In this document: positions 25,201 through 35,240 of the stretch, piece by piece
Position numbering within the stretch: position 1 is the stretch's first letter
How the letters are laid out: each line of letters opens with the position of its first letter
Source of the DNA: Halichondria panicea
Taxonomy: Eukaryota > Porifera > Demospongiae > Suberitida > Halichondriidae
DNA: 64,000 nucleotides
Reading direction: 5' to 3'
Assembly (NCBI RefSeq): GCF_963675165.1
Contig: NC_087380.1
Location: 1,355,803-1,419,802 of the forward strand
Notes under the pieces: model-generated
The model's database searches: none
Told to the model about the DNA's origin: nothing
Seen by the model: the letters and a program-made list of their open reading frames with translations, nothing else
Made by a program: the position numbers and the translations under genes

Positions 25201-26562
25201 AGATCCTCCTGGCAGAATTATCTTTGTTTTGAGGGCCTGGTATATAAGCCACAAAACACTACCATATAACAATATAGATAACAATATGCATGTACACAGG
25301 TCTTTTCTTCTTAGATATTATATACACTGAACTACAGATCCTGGAAGAATCAATTTTCTTCTTTCTTGAGATCCTGGTAAGCCACATAATACAACAATAG
25401 ATGCATGTAAATAAGTCTTTTCTTCTCAGTGACTTTATATAGATAAGCTAACTTTAATACTAATATAACACTCTAATACTTTTAAGCGAAAGCAAAAACA
25501 TGGCGAGAGGCATTAGCACAGCGCCAGCTTGAACACTAGTTTGGAGTTCAGTGGTCCTCCTCCCTCCAGGGCTACAAGCACCAGAAGGCATACATTATTG
25601 CCCAGAATCCACTGGATTCAACTGTGCGTAACTTCTGGAAGATGATCTATGACAGGAAGTGTGCGGCTGTTGTGATGTTGACTCCACTCAGTGAGAATGG
25701 GAAGGTAAGAGATGGTCTCCATTAGAGGTCCTCCCTGTTGAGTGTGTGTGTGTGTGTGTAGGAGGCATGCTCCCAGTACTGGCCAGAGAGTGGCAATGTC
25801 ACCTCCTTCGGTGAGTTCACCATCGATAACTTGGGGGAGGAAGTCAACACTGGGTTCGTTATGAGGCAACTGAGCGTGCTTAACAAGAAGGTGTGTTATT
25901 CATAATAATCTTCAGTTGTTTCTTTATCGTTCCTTAATTTTTCTCCAGACAAAAAAGCCTCTCCAAATAATTCAGATCCAAATTCTCGATTGGAAGTCGA
26001 CTGGTGCATGTGCAAACTTCAAGATTATAACTGACGTCAATGAGGAGGTTGTAAAGGTTCAAAGGAGAACTGGAAACAAGGCGATTGTGGTCCACTGCAG
26101 GTGTGTATTTTTTGTGATATATGTGTTTAATATATTTAGTTGTTTCTAGTGACACTGCGACCCGCTCTGGTATGTACTGCTCTGTAGCTACTACCATTGA
26201 CCGTTGCAAGACAGAGGGAGTGGTGGATGTGTTCCAGGTGGTCAAGGCTCTCAGGGTCCACAAGCCAGGGGCAGTACCCTCAGTTGTGAGTTCATCTGCT
26301 GCTTACAGCTATTATAGATCTGTACCACTTAATTACAAGCCAGACCTCTCAGCTAGTTGTAGAGAGAGAGCTATTATTTCACCATGCATTGCAATAGCTG
26401 CATGTGCATTTATTTTCGTACCACAATATACAGTGTGTGTGTGTGTGTGTGTGTGTATGGGTATTAATGTGCCACTCCCCCTCACAGGACAACTACAAGG
26501 ATGTTTTCGAGGCCTTGTTGGTCTACTTGGACTCCTTCGATACTTATGCTAACTTTCTGTAA
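16292..26562 (+). CDS. Receptor B: Ig/CCP receptor tyrosine phosphatase, intact model
   Basis: 32 exons, 5397 nt, about 1798 aa. Signal 16292-16367; N-terminal Ig-like 16515-16850; 13 CCPs 16910-17092, 17148-17330, 17403-17591, 17644-17817, 17863-18048, 18105-18278, 18324-18509, 18566-18739, 18785-18973, 19021-19191, 19244-19429, 19477-19668, 19731-19916; Ig 19969-20307; TM 20358-20463 (about residues 1050-1076); 20647-20762; cytoplasmic Ig 20817-21014 and 21242-21435; PTP exons 21538-21622, 21704-21786, 22725-22761, 22917-23131, 23376-23672, 24107-24350, 24423-24493, 25570-25704, 25762-25890, 25949-26100, 26150-26285, 26488-26562. D1 has WPDHGVP (Asp about 1407) and [10 protein letters not shown] (Cys about 1439, Arg about 1445), followed by QTRDQYVF, so it should dephosphorylate phosphotyrosine. 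D2 keeps HCSDTATRSG but has no WPD motif. No broken exon found. The ligand is unknown. Confidence 0.88.
17403..18973 (+). repeat. Tandem 461-bp CCP-pair repeats in receptor B
   Basis: CCP pairs repeat with a 460-461 bp period: 17403/17644, 17863/18105, 18324/18566, and 18785 alone. The two central units are almost identical through exons and introns; the outer ones differ by roughly 10 percent by eye. This is the same kind of expansion as in receptor A but at a different CCP pair, so the two arrays arose independently. Confidence 0.9.
21850..22660. other. Extra sequence in receptor B intron, absent from A
   Basis: The intron 21787-22724 is about 850 bp longer than its receptor A counterpart (8258-8347). 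The added stretch shows no clear terminal repeats, coding sequence or RNA gene. Its origin is unknown. Confidence 0.6.
24494..25569. repeat. Intron with dispersed repeats, longer than in receptor A
   Basis: The receptor A counterpart is 225 bp; this one is 1076 bp. 24725-24940 (attccagctataactg, then aactaacagcttct and gcaaactaaagctt) has a diverged second copy at about 35490-35660. The motif near 25490 (agcgaaagcaaaaac, then ggcgagaggcattagcacag) recurs near 30490 and 37265. These look like two unnamed interspersed repeat families. Confidence 0.6.
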
Positions 26563-26828
26563 AACTAAAATGGAAACTAGAACTGGGTAGCAGCTATTTT
26601 TCCACTCACATTTTAGGAGGGGGAGATTCTAATATAATGTGCACATGTTTAATTTGAAGTTAGACGTACGATATTAGTTTTGTGTATTGCCACAGTCTTT
26701 TCAGTGTGATGAAACAATTTTGAGAGGATTTGGATGCATCGCCAATCTAAAAATCGGCCAATTACTTCAATTGAATAGATTGTGTCTTTTGTGGCGGCCG
26801 GTCATGTCAGTGGTTCAGGTCATATGAT

Positions 26829-27850
26829 AATTTTTTTTTTTTTATGAAAGATTTAGCAATTAATTGCAAGGATACACAAATAGCTACAAAGCTAGGGTGA
26901 AGTGAGTCCTATAACATACGTTTTAATAGTTACAACATGTCAACTAGATGTGAATACAGATGAGACTTAAATGAACTTATACTAGTACAGTCTACTAAAG
27001 TAAAGTCCTTGTGGCTAACCAGCCTATTCCATATTGTGATTGCATGCGGAAAAAATGAGAATTTGTAAAAGGATGTTCTACATTGGTAGGGGACCAGAGT
27101 AAAACAGTTAACAGTTCTACTACTGTACGTCATATTTCTCTTGGTTGCTGGGTTGTTTGGGAAGTCAGTTAGATTGTGTAGTATTTTGAAAAGGTGGCAA
27201 AGCACCGCAGCAAGGCGCCTCAGCTGCAGAGAAGGAAGCCTGGTCAAGGTGAGTAATTCTTCACTTTTCAAATTCCATTTCTTCAGACAGACTCTCATAG
27301 CAAATCTCTGGACTTTTTCTAAATTGTTTATTTCACACTTGTGAAATGGGTTCCATACAGAGGATGCGTATTCCAGATGTGGTCTCACGAACGATGTATA
27401 CAACTTTAACAGTGTTGTTGGAGAAGAATTCTCAGAGAACCTGCGATGTAGGAGACCTATCAACTTCCTTGTTTTATTACAAATCGTATTGATGTGAGTG
27501 TGCCAGCTCAAGTCAGCCGATATGGTAATTCCTAAATACTTGTAGTTAGAAACCTGCTGCAGTACATAACCATTTAGAAGTAGAGTTGGAGCCTTCAATG
27601 AGCGCGATGTTTTCTTAGAAACGGACATAAACTTACACTTGCCAAGATTAAATTCTAATAATTTAGTTCAAAAAATTTGAGACTTTAGAAATGTCCTTTT
27701 GAAGATTCACGTAGTCATTAGTAGATGTGATAACTCTGTATAAGGCCATGTCATCAGCAAACATATTTAGCTTACTGTCTTGAGAAATAACATCTGTGAC
27801 TTGGTTTATGTACGTAATGAACAATAGTGGACCCAAAACCGAACCTTGTT
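26829..27850 (-). mobile_element. 5'-truncated non-LTR retrotransposon (LINE) fragment
   Basis: On the minus strand, 27850 to about 27660 encodes the end of a reverse transcriptase with QGSVLGPLLF and the catalytic FADDM motif (about 27748-27762). After a frame change near 27650, 26930-27628 encodes the typical post-RT region (NYKYLGITISADLSWHTHI, then FVRPHLEYASSVWNP). A run of 13 T at 26831-26843 is the poly(A) tail. The 5' end is missing. A jockey/CR1-type clade is likely, but the exact family is not determined. It is a dead copy because of truncation and frameshift. The empty site is preserved after receptor A near 14760. Confidence 0.88.
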
Positions 27851-27970
27851 ACTGATGGCTTGTCATACAGCGCATAACATTGCTGATGAATGCAGCTCAA
27901 AAATTGAGAAGCCTTTTTTAATAGCTACCTTGTATTTTACCTTCTACTCATGTTTGACCTTTTATAATAT

Positions 27971-28935
27971 AAACTTCCTTCATCAGAAGCAAGCATACAC
28001 ACATGCATCATTGGATCGAATCATGCAGTGGCCGTAAACAACAGTTATAATCAGTTGTATTATGACTTTTGATACTTATAGAGCGAGCCCTTCAGATGGC
28101 ATGCTTATAGATCAAAGTCTTTTTTAGAGTACTGTTGTATGCAACCTCTCCCCTACAGGGCCCTTACTCGTACGTGTGACTTGACTGCTCCCTCAATGAC
28201 AAGACAGGGGGTAGTGCTCGGAAGTGGACAAACAGCAAACCATGCAGTGAGAGTGGTACGGAACTACAAGGGACGGAAGAACTCAGAGTACGATTATCAT
28301 TGAGTTTAAAGTACACCCTATACTGTATTGCATTGTACATACTGTAGTGTATTACACTTGTACAGCACAGCACAGTACAGTACAGCAGTATACAGTACAC
28401 TCCACACTCTACTATACTGTACTGTATATTCATTTGCATTGTTCCCTCATGACAGGCTGGTCTGCTGAGTCGTATCCAGGAGACATTCAACTACATCGTT
28501 GTGTCAGGAGGTGGTCTACCAGCCCGTCACTACCACCTGCAGCCACAACATCTGTAAGGTGAGGAACCACTGACTAGAGCTCACTAGTGTAGTGCGTCTT
28601 TGCAGTGCATGGCTTGCTAATGAGAATGGCAGCTCAAGATTGAGTTTTAATAGCTAGATCTATACGTGTAACCAGTTAAAACGCAGCAATTTCTATTTTC
28701 AATTTGCATCCAATAAACTGCATGGTTTTACTTCCAATGAGTATTTTATGCAAGTGTACACTATCTCACTGCGTCCCTTACTTGTCCCCCCCACACACAC
28801 ACACACATGCACACACACACACTAGACGTGTACAGCTGTCCCAACTGTCGTCATGACCTGGGCAAGGACTATGCCATGACAGTCAACAAGTCCCTACAGG
28901 CAGTACTGTTCCCTGGATACAATGGAGGGAGATGA
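27971..28935 (+). pseudogene. UHRF1-like 3' debris, copy 3
   Basis: Begins with the shared ttccttcatcagaagcaagc block (third segmental start). 28165-28290 is a scrambled remnant of the SRA-end region. The RING exon 28456-28558 has a Cys-to-Tyr change and an inserted T that breaks frame. About 28826-28935 is the terminal exon, shortened at both ends. Clearly non-functional. Confidence 0.7.
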
Positions 28936-29251
28936 CACTACACACACTAACTGATGGGACCACTGAACAGTGTTATTCTAGAATTGCATGTCATGTGCAC
29001 ACTTCCTGACTTTTTTTTTTCGGGACTTTTGCTATGATCTACTTATAATTATTAGCTATTTCTTGAGGAATTTACTAGCTATATACAGCAAGGGTTTTTT
29101 AATGCATGTGTGTATACATGTTCTGTGAATGAAGTAGCTGTACATAATTATGTGTACCAGTATGGTTGTAGAGAGAGCTTTTCTGCGCATGCCATGCATT
29201 ATAAAGTCATGTATAGTTAATGGGTTCCGTTCAATCTTCTATTTCTTGCAG

Positions 29252-29429
29252 ACTACCCCCAGTGGTGATGAGTCATTTCCCCTCGTACGATTACGAGGGG
29301 TTGAGCAGACTACAAGAGGAGGCTACCTATGAGGTGGTGGACCAGCCACGCCCCCATCCTCCTGCAGACTACCAGCTCTCAGACTGTGCAGCTTATGCAC
29401 CCACTGACTTCAACACAGAGAACAAGTAG
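29252..29429 (+). pseudogene. Orphan terminal exon of a receptor tail
   Basis: Matches the last exon of receptors C, D, E and H: LPPVVMSHFPSYDYEG, EEATYEVVDQPRP, ADYQLS and a TAG stop, after a good acceptor (tttcttgcag). Preceding intron sequence from about 29105 also matches the last introns of C and D. No transmembrane or ectodomain exon precedes it; UHRF1-like debris stands there instead. It is the stump of a deleted family member, though use as an alternative exon is conceivable. Confidence 0.75.
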
Positions 29430-29659
29430 AACACAAACTAGTTTGTCAATGTATTTGTCACTGTAATTTAGCAAGTTGTTTTTATTGTTCAATGTGTCGA
29501 CTGAAATTTAAATCTATACTGAAGGCAAAGATCATCATATAAAATGGTTAAATTCCAGTGGCAGTATGGTTGACACCCACTCAGTCACTGATTGAAACTG
29601 AACTTTGTCTATTGCTTAATATAGCTAGCTAGATTTTATATTTTATACTGTACTAGAGA

Positions 29660-32600
29660 ATGGCTACTGTAACTCTATTTCTCTGCTGTCTGTTGGGAAG
29701 TGTTTCTCTTGTGTATGGACAACAGATTTCAAATTCTTTGGGTAAGTTGATATGAGTGCAACTTTCTCTGTAGGTACTGGAGTTTGCAGAATATCTTTGC
29801 GAATAAAAGTGTTGGTTCCTTATATGGGAAATGCTCATATACATTTAAGTAGTAAACAGACCACAGTGTGTACACAAAATCCATATAAGGAATGCGTAAC
29901 GCTCTACGCTTTTACTGGTGTGTTGTAAAGATTCTGCAAACTCCAGTAAACTACTCAGTGCAAACTATCAAGAGTGATAAGAGTAAGAGTGTTGAACTTC
30001 TGTAGTAAACATGGAACCGCATTGGCCTTAAATTGCGTCAGCACTGTCGTCACTATTCAATTAATGAGGCCTGTTGAGTAAACTGTGGTCTGTGGTTTGT
30101 AGCACTGCCTGTATCATGAATTGAGCAATCAGCATGTGTGGTTTCTGGGAAGTGTTGCTAATAGGCCTTGCCCAAATATGCTTAAAATTTTGCATATTAG
30201 TCTAGTCTCCAAGTCTCGTGCGTCTCCAATTATTACCCATTAGTCTCAATAAAAAATCATCAACGAGTATACTGCAACATCACAGACGCTTCTATATAAT
30301 CTTCTAAGGAACTATAATATTATTGGTGAAAGAAATCTTAGACATGCAGTTGCTTCAGCGTTGAAGATTATTCATCAAGCCATCAGATAGGATTCTGTTT
30401 CCATTTTGCTCCTCTCCTATAATGACTCGGTGGAATTCAGCAATTACAGTCAACAATAACAACGTAATAATTATATATAACTATTAGTTTTTGAGCGAAA
30501 GCAAAACAACGGCGAGAGGTATTAGCACAGCACAGTTTGCACCACTCGTTGGTGAGAATTAAAGACTAAGAGGTACAATGCGCAAGACTAATACATGTAG
30601 GCAAAATTTACTGCGCCTTGTGGGGTATCAGATTACTCTCACGTGTAAATCAACTACCGTATAGCACGAAATTTTCGAGGGGGAGTAGAGTATCAATTAT
30701 CAAACAGAATGTATAATCAGACAGCTGCCAGATGAGAACGGATCTGCGAAACAAGCTGATTTTCACCCGACAATAGGTCTACCTATATATATATATTATG
30801 AACAACATAAAAATGATAGCCCGATTCTAAAATATGCATGCCTGATAAATGCACCAAAATGTAGTCGTGTCTGATAAATTGAGACGAATAAACATAATAT
30901 GAACCTACGAAATACTGAAGAGGCAGAGCCAAAAGATTTGATGTGCTTTTGGTATAGCTAAAGTCTCCCCTACAACATATCAGAAAACAACAAAGCTACA
31001 TCAATCCTATGCATGAAAGCAGCAGCAGTTTACAAACCCCTACACAAATATCAGATATCAGACAGTGGGATCCAAGACCATGCTCATTCGTACTCACAAG
31101 AAACCTTTATCGATATCTGACTTCAATGATTGAATCATGCAGTAACTATACCCGTGGATATCTGCGTGTGTATTGTTATTGTACTACCTCGTGCAGTTGT
31201 ATGTATTCCCTTGGGGAATACCGTATAGCACGAAACTTTCGAGGCACTTATATTTCGTGGATTAGCCTCTAAAAGCATTTCGTTGCACAACGTTCGCGGA
31301 ATGACTGCTTACCGGAAGCCACGCCTTTACAGTGGCGGATCTAGGATTCTTGAAAGGGGAGTTCCAGGGCTCTGAGCGGGTCAAGGACACTGTTAAATGC
31401 TAAAAAAAAGGTCGTCACTTCTTCGAAACAGTGACCATGCGCATTAACACACCGAATTTTTTCCTAAAAAAAGGGTCATCACTTTTCATAAGCCACTACG
31501 CTGGAGAGTTTTTAGCCTTCATAGTCACTGAAACTGCACAGACAAAGCTTCGCAGGACTAACAAGGACTAAAGGTAAGTGAGAAGTGCATGTGAAAGCTA
31601 GTAAGAAAGGAACAACTTGCTAACTAGTTGCTTGAGCCTCCCACTCACTTCTTTCTCAAAGAACCCAAGAACCCCCTCTGGATCCGCCACTGCTTTAAAT
31701 CTTTGCACGTTATAGCAGGTAATTCTAATTAAAGAACAATTTTCGTGGACTTAATTTTCGTGTAGGATTGCTAAACCACGAAATCCGCGAAAATTAAGCC
31801 CCTCGAAAATTTCGCGCTATACGGTACATATACACCTGCCCTCGGTAGTACAAATCCACTACAGCCTTGATATACATAGTACATGCAACTATTACATGTC
31901 TAAATCTATTATTTTAGGCACTGTACCTATAATATAGCATTATCTATGATCCTAGCTAGAAATGCCTCTAACCGATACTTGTATACAGGTTCAGCAGATT
32001 GATCTCCAAGAGTACGTGGCATCGATGCTGAAAGCCCCTGTTATATCATTCATGACCCTAAACTATATATACCATTCACACACATGCAAACATTCTTGCA
32101 CATGATACTAATTAATTACTGTGGATTGCGCATGAGCATAACCTACGTCATAGACTATGACCCACTGTATAGATTTGGTACCAGATCATCAAACAATGCA
32201 TATATTAATGGCATACAGATCGACTGGCAGCATCCAATGAGCCCGATGGCACCGACCATACTGGAGAGATCATCTCGTTCTCTGATGTTGGATCAGGAGT
32301 TGGTACTGATCCACGAGCCTGGTATTGCTACACTGACCCTGGTGGTGCAGTGTGGCAGGGTCCTGGTGGGAGTGACGTGCCCATAGTTCTCAACAGGGCT
32401 GCAGTTGAGAATGAACTATTCATCAGTGGTGTTAATAATCCTGATGCAGTTGTTCTGCATCGTGGTCCCACACACTTCAGTCCTGATGGAGAACACTGCT
32501 GTGCGAGGATTGAAATAGGCGGTGTCACTGTGCCGGTTATGGAGGTTGTGAGGAGATGTGTCACCTTCAGTGAGTTACTGACTATAATTATTTTCTCTGT

Positions 32601-34813
32601 CCAATACTAACCCCCATGCATGCACTCCCATAGCTCCCTGCCCCACACTGAGTCCCCTCACTAACTCTAATGGAAGGATTTCATACGACCCTGACACCAA
32701 CATAGCCACCTACGGCTGTGTCACTGGGTACACACCAACCATCATCAGTGGAACAGCACAGAGGACTTGTCAGAGTGATGGTACTAGTGCTGGTACCTGG
32801 ACTGGAACAGCAGCTACAGTTACTTGTGCACGTGAGTATTGCTGTATCATATCCTCTACTTCTTCACACACTTAACGTACATTACGTTACATGATTAATC
32901 TTTACAGGTGTCTCATGTGGTGACCCTCCTCCTGGCACCAATGCATCTCCTGGAACACCATCCAGCACATTGTACCAAGGAGCAGTGACCTACACTTGTG
33001 TCACTGGATACCGGATCACAACTGGAGTCACCACAGCAATGGCTACCTGTATGGCTAATAGGATGTGGGAGACTGTACCAACTTGTATAAGTAAGTTGTG
33101 GATTATAGTGTCCTTCTATTTCTGTCTAATTCATAATTTATAGTTGTTGACTGTGGTGACCTCCCTAATCCAACCAATGGAGCAGTGGACACATCCTCTG
33201 GAACCACCTTTATGACGACTGCTACCTACACCTGTAACACTGGATACACTCTCATTGGAGCAAACACTCGGACTTGTGGTGGTGATGGACAGTGGATTCC
33301 AGATGCTCCACCCTGTTTACGTACGCAATTTATAACAGTATAGCCGTATATAATCCAACTGTTGTCATCTGTCATCCCATTATATAGTCTTACTAAGATG
33401 TGCATGTTTAACTGTAACTATATTGTTATGATGTTCACAGAGTTCCTAGCTGTGATCAGCCCCAGTGGTATTCCAATGGCTGGTCAGAGTTTCTCCCTCA
33501 CTTGTTCCCTGAGTGGAGGAGCCTCTCTACAACCCACCCTCTCCTACCAGTGGACGAGGGAGGGAGGGTCACTCATGACCAGCACAGCAACCCTCAACTT
33601 TGACACTCTCTACTTGTCAGACGCTGGTCAGTACAGCTGTCAGGTCATCCTCACCTCCAGTCAGCTTGAGGGGGAACACACTGTAGCTGCTCACTACACC
33701 GTTGAGTTCATGAGTAAGTCACTACGTTTATATATTTTCCAAATGGCAATGATAAGTAAAATCATTTATGAAAACCTAAAGAGTGCATAGTTTCTAGTGA
33801 GCATGCATGCTGTTGTTGTGAAGGTCAATTTGGATTGATAACAGCTTATATTTTTTTTACAGCACTCAACATTCAACTCCGTCTGGATGGAATAACAAAC
33901 TGTGAGGTGTACATTGAGCCAGGAAGAACTGCCATAGCTGGTGGCATCACTAACAGACTATCTCAAGGTGTTGAAGGATTGTGTGCTTGTGGGTTCAGCC
34001 CCTCCCTTCTCACTGACGAGTTCATCAATTGTTTCAACGGTTCCTCTAGTCATGTGACCTACAGAGCTGTACTGACTGGAACAGAAACTGCATCTGCTGT
34101 GGAACTCATTTCTTTAATTGAACAATGGATCAGCGACACTTCAAGCATCATAGTACAAAGTACCCGACTTGGTTTGACAAACACTTGCCCTGTGGTGATC
34201 ACTGACAGAGACAGTCCAGAGTGCCCTGAGGATATCACTAATCGGACGCAGATGGCTACTCCAACTTCTTTTATAGCTACTTCCTCACCAACAGAGGGTG
34301 TAGTGGTCAATGTTGGTGCAGTGGCTGGTTGGGTGGTTGCTGGAGTCTTGGCCATTGCTGTGCTGGTACTGATTGTAATAGTGCTGGTTATGTGGAGGCA
34401 ACGGAGGTCTGGATCCAAGGACATGAGTGAAGAGAGGACAGGCAGCCAACCAACACAGTGAGTGTTAGTGTGAATGGTCTGTGAACGAAGTAGCTGTATA
34501 TACATGTACATATACCATTATGATTGTATATAGAGAGATTTCCTGCCCTTAATTATAATTATTACATGCATGTATTAAATGTATGACAGATGTACATGCA
34601 TGCAATTAATGGATTCCATTCTATTTCCCTTACAGACTACCCCCAGTGGTGATGAGTCATCTCCCCTCCCATGATTTCGAGGAATTGAGCAAACTACAAG
34701 AGGAGGCTACTTATGAGGTGGTGGACCAGCCACGCCCCCCTCCTCCTGCAGACTACCAGCTCTCAGCCTGTGCAGCTTATGCACCCACTGACTTCAACAC
34801 AGAGAACAAGTAG
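29660..34813 (+). CDS. Receptor C: Ig/CCP single-pass receptor with tyrosine tail
   Basis: Exons: 29660-29741 (signal peptide MATVTLFLCCLLGSVSLVYG), 32219-32569 (N-terminal Ig-like, AWYCYT then GEHCCARI), CCPs 32634-32831, 32908-33090, 33144-33320, Ig 33441-33713, 33863-34457 (juxtamembrane domain plus TM), 34636-34813 (tail). 2037 nt, 678 aa, no frame break. The Ig has LTCSLSGGASLQPTLSYQW and DAGQYSCQV. The juxtamembrane domain has CACGFSPSLL, SHVTYRAVLTG and a later CPVVITDRDSPEC; it resembles SEA-type modules only loosely. The TM helix follows VVVNVGAVAG. The tail holds ATYEVV, ADYQLS and AAYAPT. The assignment of the first exon across a 2.5-kb intron is by similarity to the signal exons of A and B. 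Confidence 0.82.
29777..29946. mobile_element. 170-bp hairpin MITE (TA target site)
   Basis: Inverted termini CTGGAGTTTGCAGAAT and ATTCTGCAAACTCCAG are flanked by TA on both sides. Further inverted matching inside (tccttatatgg / ccatataagga) shows the whole element folds back. It lies in intron 1 of receptor C. Tc1/mariner-type mobilisation is inferred from the TA sites. Confidence 0.75.
29947..31218. other. Receptor C intron 1, no gene seen
   Basis: No coding exon recognised. Near 30355-30400 (tcatcaagccatcagata) matches about 35835, and near 30490 (gcgagaggtattagcacag) matches 25510 and 37280; these are interspersed repeats. A single MITE-like end (ccgtatagcacgaaattttc) occurs at about 30659, like the termini of the element starting at 31221. 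Confidence 0.5.
31221..31824. mobile_element. TA-flanked MITE carrying a nested element
   Basis: Termini CCGTATAGCACGAAACTTTC (31221) and the inverted GAAAATTTCGCGCTATACGG (ending 31824) are flanked by TA. The element is 604 bp in total, in intron 1 of receptor C. A related 95-bp element with the same outer bases is at 50452-50546. Confidence 0.8.
31330..31692. mobile_element. Nested hAT-like MITE
   Basis: Termini CAGTGGCGGATCTAG and GGATCCGCCACTG are inverted. This end sequence is typical of hAT elements. It interrupts the MITE at 31221-31824, so it is the younger of the two. The 8-bp flanks (cgccttta and ctttaaat) are not a clean target duplication. Confidence 0.65.
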
Positions 34814-35103
34814 ACACTATAACAACACAGTTTAGTTTGTCAATGTATGTGCGCATGTCACTGTTTCATATTTTAATAGCAATTATTCAATGTTATAAAT
34901 CTCAATTTATATAATGAGATTCATTTTTTCCTCATTTCCTTAGTAGATCACATTTAATGTAATCATTCATAGTTTTTCCTTGGTCCCACAAATAAGTTGT
35001 TTGGGTCTCAGAAGTGCACTCCTGCATGGTCTCACAAATAAGCTACTGCATGTACACATTCTTGAATCCATTATTCTTCTAATGATACGCCACGAACATA
35101 TAA

Positions 35104-35240
35104 AACCAGAAACAAGTGAGAGCATTTTATAAGACAGTCTAAGTGATTGTTCATTCCCATTCCCCATACAGAGCCACTGTACGAACACCTGTCCTGCTGT
35201 TCCCATATCAACCACTATACCGACATTGACATTGTAGCAG
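35104..35240 (+). pseudogene. Nudix last-exon fragment, debris copy 4
   Basis: 35172 to about 35217 repeats the terminal Nudix exon (EPLYEHLSCCSHINHY), preceded by the same intron sequence as 1507-1563. No UHRF1 exon survives here. It lies between receptors C and D, the same relative place as the other debris copies. Confidence 0.65.

Noticed and set aside
34059-34511. Minus-strand frame of 150 codons antisense to the receptor C TM exon (similar ones behind D, E and H)
   Set aside because: Shadow of the conserved plus-strand coding sequence; recurs only because the exons are paralogous.
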